Positions 1 through 12,185 of a stretch of DNA of 64,000 nucleotides are shown one piece after another. The position numbers were made by a program, and so were the translations under genes. The stretch comes from Symsagittifera roscoffensis (taxonomy: Eukaryota > Xenacoelomorpha > Acoela > Convolutidae): contig NC_087063.1 of assembly GCF_963678635.1 (NCBI RefSeq), positions 5,058,580-5,122,579 of the forward strand, in the 5' to 3' direction. Within the stretch, counting starts at the first letter, position 1. Each line of letters opens with the position of its first letter. The notes below the pieces were generated by a model, which did no database searches, was not told where the DNA came from, and was given only the letters and a program-made list of their open reading frames with translations.

Positions 1-330
1 TTAAGCCCATCCACACTAACTTTGCAAGTAACAAATTGGAAAGCAGAAAAACACGTTATTAGTTATGCATTTCAAAAAATTGCGAAATAAATCGAGTTGG
101 AAAAATTCTGAAATCGAGTTTTTTCATTTTTATGTTCTTTGAAACTAATAGCTTCTTCCGGTTTTTTTGGTAATTTTAAAATGCATCAACTGTGTTATTT
201 TATTATTATGTGAATGTCAAAGCACATGCTATCAAAAAGCCGTAAGGCTGCTACCAAAATTTGCAACTTAGGTTAGAAAAAAAGGCCGTATTATGACACT
301 GACGCTCACTTAAGTTCCCTGGTGTAAGCA
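1..330. repeat. Dispersed repeat family C, copy 1
   Basis: This segment resembles 10640-10880: both hold similar text around 'gtcaaagcacatgctat' followed by an A-rich stretch and a diverged 'cgctcact/cgcttcgc' end. I see no coding potential. The remaining stretch to 1554 is AT-rich and noncoding, and I recognise nothing else in it. Confidence 0.5.
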
Positions 331-1554
331 ATCCTTAACATTAATTGGATAATCAAAACGTATGAATAAACCAATGACTGGTAAAAAATCATCAAATAGA
401 GAAAATCGTCAAAGCAGTTTTCAAATTAGTCATTTTTCATAACTTTTTGAGAAAATGTTCAGCTTGAAGTTGCTAATTTTACAATTCGGCTTGAAGTCCC
501 TTCGTCCTGTAGTCCAGCACTCACTCAAGTGAATTTATAAATGCATTAAAATGTATGAATGCACATCTGTAGTTATTAGAGCATTTTAAGAATTTTTCCC
601 AAAAACACAGACCTATTTAAGTCTTCAATACGTTATTGACTCTTTAAACATCAGTGATTACGCGGGCAATAATATGTTAGAAAGTTTCAACAGAGTAATT
701 TGACGATTTCTTAGCCTACTATAAAGAAGCCTTCGTTCACATATCGTTTTTTGTTGCCTTCGTCAGAAACCACCTACTTCAACTAATTGAATCTACTGTT
801 TCAAATTACTTCGTGGAGTTTTGATGTTTTCTTGAGACGTACATTATGATGTTTACTTGCCTGTCAACTTTGCTTTCCTAATAAGTTTTGCAACGTGTTT
901 TTTTCCCAATTATTCCAAGGAGAGCTTTGCGTGGCTTGCGATACCTCACAAAAACAGCATGGAAATTGACCGACAAAAAATTGAGACAAAAAATTTTGTC
1001 AAGCAATGTTGAGTAAAAATATGGAAAAATAGGTCTAACAAAATTTTCATACGATTGTCTCAAATTAAAACAATTTTGTTGAAAAGGATGTCAAAACACA
1101 TTGGCAAAAAAACTTCGAACCAGTTACCTAGAGCTGTTTTCTCGAGATGCTTGTATCCTTTAACTAATGATAATTATTTTCGTTGGAATCTCGACTGTTT
1201 TAACGTAACATGAGAAATCATCCATCAACTGAGCTTAAATGTCAAAACCTCAATAGACAAAAATGTTAATTTATGATCACTATAAACACTTGTATGTAAC
1301 TTAACAGAGATCTGATTTTGAACAATTTAATAGAAGTAAATGCGAAGAAGTTTATAAAGTCAATTAATTAAGCTATAAATTTTACCTAACACCAATTTCC
1401 TCCATAAATTTAATAGTAACACCACGTTTATCTCATTAATAGTCTGTCACAGAACAACTGCCTCAAATGTACACAAAACTTAAGTATCAATACTCTACAC
1501 TAACATTCTGATTTTGACAAAATTGTAAAAAAAAACATCGTTTCTTTCATTGAT

Positions 1555-4500
1555 TCAACTACCTGCACTGGTTTGCTTTTGGAGCAAGTTTGAAATCATT
1601 GCATCTAGTCCTTTTTTTGCTTTCTTCTTTGGCGGACCCGCTGAGATTTGTTCATGTGACGATGGGGGTACAGAACTAAGACAAGAGGCCAAGAAACCCC
1701 CTACTACAGTACGTTTTGTTGTTGGCAAAACTTCAGGCGTCGAATCTTCCTTCTGCTCATTTTGCTGTGCATTTGTCTCCTGAATCATAGCTACCAAAGA
1801 ATTCTTTTCCTTGTCACTTTTGTCTGAATTCTGAGAAACTTCCATTTCCTTTTCTATCGTTTCGGGTTTTCCGTTTTCCAAACTCGTCTGCAGATCTTTC
1901 TCTACTGATTGCACGTCATTTGATTTCTCCGGTTTAGTCTTCTTCTCGTAACTCGGTTTGTCTGGGGTGAACGTATCGCACACAGCAATTCTCAGCTCAG
2001 CTGGCAGAACTGAAACTGCGTCGAAAAGAGGCGACACTTCGTGAACTACTTCGATGTCATCCTGTGAGTCCGGGCTCTGAGCTACAGTTCCGCACTCCTG
2101 GTCACGTGATTTGTTTGGAGAATCATCTTCTTGTCGAGCAGGGACCATGAACATATCCATTGGATAGATCGGTTGTTCCTCTTTTCCTGTAAGAACATTT
2201 ACATTCAAAGGCGCTGCTTCTGGAACAATGATTGCAAACTCATTGGAGTCCATTCCATCTCCAGGCACTGGCAGTAAGTCATCATAAGAAGCCTCCAGCT
2301 GATTCTCACAAGTTTCCTCCGAAGGCTGCGTTGTATTATGTACAGTTTTTGAGGAGTTTACATCGACTTGTTTACTTAGTCGAGTAAACTCAGATGTCGT
2401 AATCGCTTCTATATCTGGACCTTTAACTGATGGTATTCTGGGCTTAGTTTTCGTTGCCTTTGCAACTTCAACACTTGTGTTACTTTTCCATGTAGCTTGA
2501 GACTCGTATTTACTGAACCCTGGAGTTTCCAAAGAATGATTACCACGCATTTGTAATGCATTATACTCCGCAACGACATTTGGCACTTCTGGTAACACTG
2601 ACTTACTGGGACTGGGTTGAATCTGCACCGAAGAATTACAGTTGCTTCTGACGTAGCCTGCCTTGATCCTTTTCTTGGGACGTTCCGTGTACGACTTCCC
2701 TAGAGAGCTGATCGCAACAGCACAAGAAGGCAAGCATTTAATAGTGAACTTTTCATTGTTGTGTTTCATAGTTCCGCCGTCTGGAAGCGAAACTGTTTTG
2801 TCTTTTTGAGGCAAATCGCACTCTCCGAACCTGCAGAAATAGACATGAGAGGCAAATTTAGTTCCCGATTCGCTTTCAAATCCACAAAAACATTTCATTT
2901 TTTCTCCGTCGTCTAATTTACAATCTAGATCCGTAAACATACTGTCAGGCTGAGTGTTTAAATTAGTTGTCCATTTCGATAGTCCATGTTTTGTGCCAAA
3001 ATGATTAATTGCTGCTCTGGGACAATATGTTGAGTACGGACACAACTTACAGTCCATCAACTTCGTGAAATGTCTGTTCGGCTCATTCACATATGATCCG
3101 CACTCTAAACATCGTTCGAGCAATCCTGCTCTCCATAGATTCATTTTACCGCGCACTTTTGCGAAGCCTCCGTCAAACTTGAGAAACAAGGTCCAGCCTG
3201 GTTTTACAGTAACCATGATATCTGGTGTCGATTTAGCGTACTTGGTATTATTCAGCCCCTTAGTTTGATTCGTAGGTTGAACAACGCTACTAGGTCGGCC
3301 AGTTCTTGGAAGCTGCGCAACACCCGTAAATTGTTGTTGTGTTTGATTTTGAAGCTGCAGCGACTGATAAGGCTGTTGCCGCGGCGGCCGATAAGCTTGT
3401 TGCGAAACTGGTGTTGGCATCTGCGGCAAAGCATGCATAGGTCTGACAGGAACCGAAGGCCTTTCAAAGCGCGTGGGGTTATACGGAACTGGCGCCCTAG
3501 CAAACTGATTCCGTCTTGCGTACCCATGCTTCTCATAGCGCTCCATTAGGTTATTGGCTACAATCTGAGCTCTTTCTTTACTTTGGCTGTTCTGGAAATG
3601 ATTGTAGCCTTGACTTGCGACTCTGTTCACCGTTTGGGCGATAGAATTCGGTTCCCACGTACTTGCAGGCAGAGACGGACGTCGATTCTGGTTTCCAAAT
3701 AGCTGTCCTGGAATTCTTTGGATGTTCGGTTGTGTAGGCGGTCTTGATATAGAATTTTGAAATCCTAGACTAATTCCCTGATTCGCTGGCAATTGCTCTC
3801 GCGGCTGCTGACTTCTGGCAACACTATTTTGCGAGAATGTGCTGTTGTTCATAATCATTTGAGGAGCAGCATTGGAATTCATCACAGAGTACATGTCTTC
3901 TTGGGTTAGCTTTGCTAGTCCTTGATGATGGTAGCGCAAATGGTCGGCTTGGTTGCCAGCCTCTGAAAGACTATCCCCTGTTGTCGGTAAAGACGATTGC
4001 TTCACAAAAATCAATCGACACTTGGTGCATTTTACATTGTTTTTCCTCGGCAAATGATCTCTCATATGCTCACAAAACAACTCAGGTGTTGTGAAGACTC
4101 CAAAACAGAAGCGGCACAAGAAGTACTTGCTGTTCTGATGTTCGTTTCTGAAATGCGACACTAACTGCGCGTAGAAACTTGTCGCAAAGTTGCAGATGCG
4201 ACATTTATAAGGCGTCTCGCAAACTTCATGCAACTCAAACATGTGTCGCATGTAAATCTCAGACTTACTGAAGGTGTAGTCACAGATTTGACACGCATGT
4301 GAGTTCCCCTTATGATCAACTACATTTGAATGGAAAAAATCAACATGGGTTCTCAGAGTTTCGTGGTTTGGGAAGCGCATGAAACAAGATTTGCACGTGG
4401 TGGTATGTATGTCTGGTTGCAGAAATTCGGATTTCCAAAAATGGGAATCTATGTGGTTCATGTAGAGCATGTTCACAGAGAAGTTCTCGTCACAGAAACG

Positions 4501-4622
4501 AGAGTCTGAGGTTTCAAAGAAGCAGCACTTGAAGAGGTTCATCACATCATTGTTCTGACCATTCTTGTAAGGGGATTGTATAGCGGTTCGATCGTTTCGC
4601 ACGGCGTAGAAACAATTCAAAC
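1555..4622 (-). CDS. Zinc-finger gene, terminal coding exon 4
   Basis: A 3068-nt exon beginning after ctgtttag at 4623-4630 and ending at TGA (1555-1557). It carries all zinc fingers and the acidic C-terminal half. A candidate ATTAAA poly(A) signal on the minus strand lies near 1408 or 1324, but I cannot choose between them. Confidence 0.75.
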
Positions 4623-7600
4623 CTAAACAGTATATTATATTTACCGTAATATGATGATAACAAAAAGAAACATTATGATGCGATCTCAATCTACATAGGC
4701 GAAGCAACCCACCATCGCTCTGACTCAGGCAACGAAAAAATAAAAATATTCAAAAAAAATATTTCAAGACACTAAGAAAAAAAGAAGTTGCTTCGAAAAA
4801 AGCTATTGAATCGCTGTATTCGAACCTCTGAACTCCTAGTCACTAGTATAAGAGTAAAGCCAGTCAATAATCTCCAGATTCAAATAAGTTAAAAGCCTTT
4901 AGTCTAAAATCAAAATCATGAGTCAAAATTCAAGCCATCTATTAGGCGAGGCAACAAATAATTAAAGCGATAATGTGTCGAAAACATTTGTAGTTTATAC
5001 GTTAAAGCTCTTGGAACCTTAAAGATCCTCTATGATTGGTATTTTTTTCATAAAACCAAGCTAATCAGAAAAAATCGGGTCAAAAGATTTTTTGTATTCA
5101 GTTGGGAGTTCTGATATTGATAGCCATTTTGAAGATGAAAGTCATTCATGTTTTTGCACCATTTGCATTTTTGTAACTCGAGAGCGTAATGTGCCTTCCA
5201 TTATAGTCAACTTGAAGTAAAAAGAAATCATAAGTCACACCGTAAAAAAATCAAAATTGCGGGTGAACAACTTTTATGACTTCTTCTAAAAAAACTTACA
5301 CGACCTAAATAAATGTCTTTACTTTATTTCTTTACACTTAATCGGCTATTAAATCCTATTTTAGACCTGGGCGGATCTAGGATTTTCTCGAGAAGAGCGG
5401 ATTTTCAAAAATTTTGTCGAACATTTTTTTAGGTCCACTAAATTGATTTTCCGAACGCTCCCAGAACACTATAAAGACCCTATTTTAACCAAAAATTTTG
5501 CGCCGCAGGCAATATTTTGAAACAGGTCAAAAATGCGGTTTTTCAGCGCGCGCTGCCCTTCAAATTTAGCAAAAAATTTGAGGGTGAAGCAACATTACCC
5601 AGCCCAGAAAAATAACCAAAAAAATAGCATGTAGTTCTTAAACAAGGGCACAACAGCGGTTCGCCCCGTGGATAAATGGTCTTAATCTTAAAAATTGGCG
5701 CCACAAGCGCCTTAAGAAATAATTTAGGGTTGGTTGGCCTTAAATGGATGTCAAAAAATAATACCAAGGCAGAACCATGTAGTTGGTAAGGACCACCTAC
5801 CCCCCACCCAACCCGCCCCCTGATTTAGACGCCTTTCGTTGGATTCTCACTTCATCAAATTTCACCGATTTGATGTCTCGCTCTCAAATCACTACTTTTT
5901 GTTTTCGGAAAAAGGCAGCTTCGTAAAGGCACACCTGAATCGTAATCTGCTTGTGCAAAGAACCTACTATATTTTTTCAAAGGCGATAAAAAGATTTTAG
6001 AGCAGATCCGAAGACTATGCTAAAACGCTCAATTACCTTTCTCCTTAACAATGGATAGCACAGTTTCTCTGGTGTAGCGACCGGAGGCCAAAAGCTTGTG
6101 TACTTTACTCCACAGAGCAGTCTGATCACTCGAGCTATTCGCCTGTTTCTCCTGCTGTCTTTGAACTTGAACCGCTGATGATGATGATGATGAGTTTGCA
6201 GATTTGTTGTTGGTTTGATTGCACTGATATGTTTCATTGCTCAAGGAATTTCGACTGAAAAAAAAACACATCTACTTGGAACACATCTACTTGAAAAAAC
6301 AAAATGTTCTTAAATCTACAATCACATAACTTCCGACAAGCAGATATTTTTCGACTACCAGTCCATAGTATTTATGCATATCGACATAAGATGCTACTCA
6401 AAAATTTTAAACAATAAAATTTTAAAACAATTCGCTCAACTGATTACGTGAGCAAAAAAAAAACAACACAGGCGAAACTGAGCTTCGCAACACTTGCCAT
6501 ACAAACATAGCCAACAGACAGTTGGAAAAGAGTCAATGAACGCTAGTAAACAGAAAATAAAACTGACTTGTTTTTTGAAAAAATCTCGATTTATGAAATT
6601 TCCATGCAAAAAACAGATGCCCTTAAAGCGCTTTGAATTTCTAAAACAATTTATGATTGTCACTTTTTGATAAAAGTAACCCCATTTGAGAAAATGAATT
6701 AATAGGAAAACTTTCAATTCGCTGGAAAATTCGATAATTAAATTTCGTGACCTTTATCGTGACCTTTATACTTTAGCTGTTTGATAGTGGATTTTGCCTG
6801 CGTTTTAACAAATTAAATAGAATGCACTCAAAAAGAAATCAGAAGTCAAACCGCTAAAAAAGTAAGTCAGCGCGAGTAATATAAGATTCTGAACTGCGTT
6901 CATCGACTCGTAAAAACATTGCATTACAAGACAATGAATAGAAAGAGACGAAAAGCGGATTTTTTGAAAAAGTTAGTTGAAAAAATACTTGAAAAGTCTT
7001 TTACCGAGCAGCAATTAAGGCGACAAAATTTGGGTAGACCATTGTTGAGCCAAGAACAAAACTATAGACATAAAAATTTCTATTTACAAAAACTTTTCCA
7101 ACTCATCTGTGATGAAACACACAAGAGCATATATTGCCATAAAAACTACGCAATATAAGTTGAATTAGCCGATATAACATAAGCCAAACTCGTTTTATTT
7201 AAAAAACGGTTTAATAAAAAAAATCAAAACCAGACCTAGTTACTTAACCAAACTACAGAATTTTCAGTTATACTTAAAACTGTTTAATTTAAAATAAAAC
7301 ACATGCTTTAGAAAACAAGCCGATTAAAAACTACCAGATAATCAATATGTCATTAAAAATGTTATTTAAAAAAGCCATTAAATATAAATGTCATTTTTTC
7401 AAGAAGTTTATTACTAACTGAAACAAACCCAACCTATTTATTACCTAAATGATGGTAATTTTAATTAAAATTTCAAGAAATTGAGCGTGTCAGCCATCGA
7501 GCGCGGAATTTACCTTCCTCTTAAATTGACCATTATGCGATCAAAGTTAATTAATGAGGAAAAAACCTAATACAGGGTTGCAATACCCTTGCTAATCGCA

Positions 7601-10600
7601 AGGATAATAAAGCTGCATCAGACATAGAAAGAATATTGCTAAGCAAGCAGCACAGATGTTCCGGCCACTGCACTAGTCTCAATGAAAATGTGGTCGGAAT
7701 AAAAGGCCATAGTTTAGAAAAAATATAACCACCTTTGGTTTTGTTTGAATTGCACGTTGTTCGCAGCAGCCGTAGAGTGGGTGGCATGACTCTGACTGTA
7801 GTAGGTTGAGGCGTTGGGTGAGGGGAGGTTCTTCCCCCTCGGAGGCTGTTGCATCATGTGCATGTTTCCGGCAGAAGAGGGGGGCGACCGAAGCTGCTGC
7901 TGCTGGTTGAGAATGATGGGAGTCATCTGGATGTTCACTTGAGTCGCTGGTTGACTACTGCTGAAGCAAAATGGAAAAACATTGAAAATTCGAATTTCAA
8001 AGAAAAAATATATGGCTTTTATGAACTTCGAGATCAATTTATTATGGTTGACAATTTTTTTTATTAATTACAAAGCCAATTGGAAAATTAAACCCACATC
8101 TTCGTTCACTAGACGTCGTTCTCGTTTTGCGCCATTTTAGCCTTCGTAATAGGCGAGCAAAAAAGGGTAACTTTCCTTCATTTTATCAAATAGATTTAAA
8201 TTGAACTTAAATAAACCAAAAAGCAACAAAAAAGTTTGCCTTTTTTCAAAACAAAACAAATAAGACTTTTCTTAATTTCGTTCATTGACACTTGATACTT
8301 AGCATTCGTGACGTAACAAAGCAGCTGAAAACAGGCCGGTCTATGAGCCGTTGGACAGAATTTTCTGACTACAATAAACTTCACAAAAAAAAGAGAAAAC
8401 ATAACAACTGACAGTTGGAGGAAAAGAGTAATGAACACAAGGAAACAGAAAAAAAACTGACTTGTTTTTTAAAAGAAGTTCAACTTCCAAATTTAATGAA
8501 ACAATATATTCCCTTGAAGCTCTTTGAATTTCACAAACAATTTATGGACCAAGTTAACATCCTCCCCCCTAAACACGTTTAGATTTTCAGCCAATCAGAA
8601 TCGAGCATTTTACATGCAGCGCTAGACAAATTTAAGGGTGGAGGATGTTAACGCTGGGGTGGAGGATGTTAACTTGGTCTATTAGGGGGGAGGGGGGGAG
8701 GATGTTAACTTGATCCCAATTTATGATTTGTGCTTTTTTGATAAATCAACCCGATTTGAGAAAACTGGTTCAATGAGTAAAACTTTTATTTCGCTGGGGA
8801 ATCTGATAATTAAACTCCATCTTCAAAATTACGAGCCCATCAGGTTTTTCATGACCTTTACATTTTTTGCTGTTCACTAGTGGAGTTTGCTTTCCTTTTA
8901 ACAAAGGAAATGAAGTAACTTAAATAGAAATAAAATTTATAATTATCTTTTTCCCAAAAAAAACACAAAAAATCACCAAGATGTTTATGAGTACTCACTA
9001 CGCTCATTACTCTGAATAGTTTTTTTTATCATATGGAGCGAGGGTGCCGGGAGTTCAGCATCTTACAGTTTTGTTAATATAAGCAACTGAACAGAAGGTT
9101 CTTTCACACCTTTTGTCGGAACAAATCTACTAAAAACTTTTTCGGTTTTTAAAAAAAGATGAAAAAAAGTAGGCGGTAGATGTGCAAGGTGTGCATAACT
9201 TTCTAAACAGAACGGTTGAGGAAAAGTAATTTAAAAAAATTGAAAAACATGTAAATCAATTAAAAAAAAACTTCGCCAATTTTTCTGTTAATTGCCTTTT
9301 AATCAAGCGTCAATTGAACAAGCTCAAAAATTTCGTGTCATTAGGAGTGAAAAACACAAAAACACAGAGAATGTTTTCGACCATTTTTTAAAATTTGAAT
9401 CACGGCAATAATTAAGCATGGCGAAAACACTGACAACTAAATTTCACTATACAAATTAGTTTTTGCACAGATAAAACGCTACATCTAAAAAGTCAAAACT
9501 TGAAACCGCATTGACGAAACCTAAAAAACTCATAAACTTCAATATTTGGGACAGTTTTCACGATGCAAATCTTTCATCATGAACTACATTCATAAACCAA
9601 AACTTCAACAATATTCGTAAAAACTAAAGCTTAAGAACCTTTTTTAACTATTCGAAATAGCGACAGAATTTAAGACAAAACAAAAAGGCCGAAGCATCGA
9701 TAAATTTGAAATGTTTTGAAACCAACATCATAGCACATACGTCCAAATTTACCACATACATACAAATGCACCACACGTGAAAGAAGGATCCAGTTGAGCA
9801 GATTTGATTTTGTTAAATTAAGTGTATACAAGAAAAAAAGTCTAGCACCTGATTTGACAACTTGCTACGTAAATCGCCTATATCAAAGCCCTCACAATTC
9901 TAAGAAAAATAGCCGCAACTGAAATATTACAAAAAAATGGCCGCAACTGAAACATAGCCAACAGACACTTGGAAATTTCGAATTTCTAAGAAAAAACAGA
10001 TGCCCTAAAAGCTCTTCGAATTTCAGGAGAAAGTTATGATTGGCTCTTTTTCGATTAAATTAACGTAAATTGAGACACAGCGACGAAGCTGTCATTTCGC
10101 AAACAAGAGCGAGAAATCTGCAAAAATTCAGATGCATAAAAACTTTAAAATGCACATAAACTCAATTTTTGCATACGATAAATTGAAGTGTAATAAACTA
10201 AATGACACCAAACTAATTTTACAGGTAATAAATTAGAATATATTAAACCAAAATGCATTTCAAAAATCTCGCGAAATATATCAAGTTGGAAGACTTCCTA
10301 AATGGGATTTTAACACAGAAGCGAGGCTGCGCTTCGCAAACACTTGCGAGAACACGATCAAAAAGCAGATCTATCAAGTGAAATCAGAAAAAATAGAAAT
10401 AAGCCTCGAATAAGCAAAAACTCGGCTACGTGTAAGATTCGAATCTGCGACCTACTGCAATCAAGAGGTTTTGAGTCTCACGCATTATCCACTCAGCTAC
10501 GGAAGCTTAACAACCCACAAATACTAGTCACGAATAAAGCAGCTACATATTCTAAAAAACTGCCATTAGGTTATTAGGTTTCAGCAAAAGTGGCACCAAA

Positions 10601-12185
10601 TACAAATAGACTTATTTTTGCAAAAAATATATTAAAATACAAACAAACTGAAGGCATCCATACTAACTTTACTTATTATGTTTTTTGAAACAAATCACTG
10701 TCTTCGGTTCATTTGAGGAATTAAAAATGCATCGACTTTGTTAACTTATTACTATTCGAATGTCAAAGCACATGCTATGAAAAAGCTGAAAAGGTGCCGT
10801 AAAGTGGCACCAACAATTGCGACTAAGGTTGGGTAAAAATAAGGTTCATACTAATACACTCGCTTCGCAAGTGTAATTATCATACTATTGTATGAAACAA
10901 TATGCTTTTTCCGTTTCACTTATAGAATTAAAAAAGCATCTTTCAAAGCACAGGTTTTTATACTGCTGATGGTGCCATCTACTTCAAAAGGGCCAGCAAA
11001 AGTAGCATTTTTATTTGCGTCTTAGGTTGGAAAAAAATTGCATCGTACTATCACACTACGCTCGTGTAAAAACTGGATCAATAAGTAAAATATTTATTTC
11101 GCTTGGAAATCGTGAAAATTAAATTCTACTTTCGAAACTGTAAGTCACGTATTTTGAGATATTTACACTTTTGCTGTTCGATAGTTGAGTTTGCCCTTCG
11201 TTTAACAAAGGAAATGAACTGAAATTAAAACGAATTCAAAAGTCAAACCGCGAAAAAGTAAAATTGATCCTAAAAAAATCACGACCTATATAAGAGTCTG
11301 GACTACGTTCATTGACTCTTAAAAACGTCTAAACTGTCTTATGTCTACTCATCCTAAGAGACCACCCAAGCATTACTATTCTATGAAACTCTTCAAAAGT
11401 CTGAACATGAAATTCAGCAGAAACTAACCCGACAAAACGCTGACTCATGGTCGTGTTCAAAGAGGCAACCTCAGCCTTTTAATAACTTCTCACCCCTAAT
11501 GGCAAAACTCTCGTTCAACTTTGATTAATTGTGGAATTTTGATGCTTGAAGGAATTTGTTTCGCTCATCAAAATATCTAATTCAAGAATGCAAGAAAAAA
11601 TACAAAAAGAACTATACTCATTGGCAGAAAAAAACGAATTGTGACAATTTTGTTTAAAAACAGCTAATGTATTTACACTGCCGGGTTCCGTTGTTTCTTT
11701 GTGGGAGGGTTAATAGTACGTTTTGAATGAAATAAGTTGAAACCACAAAATCTTTCTTCAATTATTTTGAATTTTCGCGCGGCTTACCTTTCGTACGATC
11801 CATTGAGTATCTGTATCGTGGGAGTTCCACGGCTAGCACCAGTGTAGAATGAATAGCTGTTCGCCCCTACCGGCGAAACCCTCGTTGCGTTCGGATTACT
11901 CGAGGGATTTTGGTATCTCGGCTTTCCGCTCGAACAATGGTGAGGTCTTATAGCACCGGACTGGTTAGTCGGTTTGGGGGCGATTTGAGGGTTCTTTCTC
12001 GATTCTCGAGAGGCGACAGGCATGACTTCTTTGAGAACCTCAATGTCACTGTCGCTGTCGTCGCCTCCTTGACCATGGCCCTGATTTTGCGCCACCGCGG
12101 GCGCGTTCATCTGATGATTTATTGAGCTTCCATTTTGACTGGCGAATGAAGCATTAGAATTGAAACCCAAACGGACAGAATTCAT
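1555..12185 (-). CDS. ZNF280/POGZ-like multi-C2H2 zinc-finger protein, four coding exons
   Basis: The CDS joins, on the minus strand, exons 12185-11788, 7960-7733, 6254-6037 and 4622-1555. All junctions are GT-AG with matching phases (2, 2, 1), and the total of 3912 nt equals 1303 codons plus stop. The start ATG at 12185 follows an in-frame TGA directly. Five clustered C2H2-type fingers lie at about residues 355-510 (for example CRICNFATSFYAQLVSH), and a second cysteine-rich cluster at about 786-880. The region between is Gln/Pro/Asn-rich, and the C-terminal 400 residues are acidic, low-complexity and Lys-rich near the end. An acidic run followed by DIEVL at about residues 42-52 resembles a SUMO-interacting motif. 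The finger arrangement resembles the ZNF280/POGZ group, which are nuclear, chromatin-associated proteins; this assignment is from memory of the pattern. The fifth finger has an unusually long Cys-to-His spacing. DNA or chromatin binding in the nucleus is inferred. Confidence 0.8.
5367..5822. mobile_element. hAT-like MITE in zinc-finger intron
   Basis: The ends read ctgggcggatctaggatttt and, inverted, cccgccccctg, the CAGGGGCGGAT-type termini shared with the element at 57098-57502. The flanks ttttagac (5359-5366) and atttagac (5823-5830) match at 7 of 8 positions, as expected for an 8-bp hAT target duplication. The interior has no transposase, so it is nonautonomous. The rest of this intron (4623-6036) shows nothing I recognise. 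Confidence 0.7.
6037..6254 (-). CDS. Zinc-finger gene, coding exon 3
   Basis: The acceptor has a long pyrimidine tract (tttttttcag) and the donor is GAAAG|gtaatt (phase 1). It encodes a Ser-rich stretch with a run of six serines, then a more ordered-looking end with TALWSKVHKLLASGRY. The phases join cleanly with exons 2 and 4. Confidence 0.7.
6528..6912 (+). mobile_element. MITE-1 family, copy A
   Basis: The termini are aagagtcaatgaacgc at the left and gcgttcatcgactcgt at the right, an imperfect inverted repeat (14/16). The interior matches copies at 8396-8935, 9948-10078, 11065-11320 and 13880-14301, and in inverse orientation the copies inside the satellite at 49.6-55.7 kb. A short palindrome (ccaacagacagttgg) sits just outside the left end in most copies. 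No coding capacity. Confidence 0.65.
7733..7960 (-). CDS. Zinc-finger gene, coding exon 2
   Basis: The acceptor is ttgcttcag at 7961-7963 and the donor is CCAAAG|gtggtt. The exon encodes a Gln/Ser/Asn-rich, probably disordered segment. The acceptor is a tandem CAGCAG (NAGNAG), so use of the second AG would give an exon starting at 7957 and remove a single Ser codon without shifting frame. Confidence 0.7.
8396..8935 (+). mobile_element. MITE-1 family, copy B, interrupted by another element
   Basis: It follows copy A closely from the acagttgg palindrome through the 'aaaactggttcaatgagtaaaac' zone, but is split at caatttat by a 171-bp insertion (8546-8716). The right terminal repeat is missing, so the copy is 3'-truncated. 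Confidence 0.6.
8546..8716. mobile_element. Short TIR element nested in MITE-1, 8-bp TSD
   Basis: The inverted termini are GGACCAAGTTAACATCCTCC and its near-perfect reverse complement ending in cttgatcc. The flanks caatttat (8538-8545) and caatttat (8717-8724) are identical 8-bp direct repeats, and MITE-1 copy A shows the same site uninterrupted. The right half contains three copies of ggaggatgttaac. The 8-bp duplication fits the hAT superfamily, though the first terminal bases are not the usual CAG. Confidence 0.75.
9948..10078 (+). mobile_element. MITE-1 family, truncated copy C
   Basis: This matches the left third of copy A, from acatagccaacagacac through the aattgagac segment, with the rest absent. 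The surrounding intron DNA (8936-11787) otherwise holds dispersed-repeat fragments and no exon I can support. Confidence 0.5.
10424..10504 (-). tRNA. Decayed tRNA-Leu(CAA)-like sequence
   Basis: Read on the minus strand, an A-box-like TAGCTGAGTGG is followed by an anticodon-loop-like CTCAAAA (anticodon CAA) and a B-box-like GCAGATTCGAATCT. The anticodon stem has mismatches, so it is a pseudogene or the head of a tRNA-derived SINE rather than a working tRNA. It lies inside the first intron of the zinc-finger gene. Confidence 0.5.
10640..10880. repeat. Dispersed repeat family C, copy 2
   Basis: It resembles the first 330 bases of the window, including 'gtcaaagcacatgctat' and a gtgccgtaaagtggcacc hairpin. 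It ends near a short palindromic acactcgcttcgcaagtgt. No coding potential. Confidence 0.5.
11065..11320 (+). mobile_element. MITE-1 family, 5'-truncated copy D
   Basis: It corresponds to the right half of copy A and ends in an intact terminal repeat acgttcattgactctt (11305-11320), the perfect complement of the left terminus of copy A. Confidence 0.6.
11788..12185 (-). CDS. Zinc-finger gene, coding exon 1
   Basis: The exon begins at an ATG preceded in frame by TGA and ends at a good donor, AAAG|gtaagc (phase 2). It encodes about 132 residues rich in Asn, Gln and Ser. The acidic DDSDSDIEVLKEV stretch is the only clear motif. No upstream coding exon is needed. Confidence 0.75.

Noticed and set aside
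3065-3549. Plus and minus ORFs overlapping the zinc-finger exon
   Set aside because: They are alternate-frame shadows of the long coding exon.
6919-7158. 79-codon plus-strand ORF in a zinc-finger intron
   Set aside because: Lys-rich, AT-driven open frame with no family signal, antisense to an intron and partly at a MITE edge.
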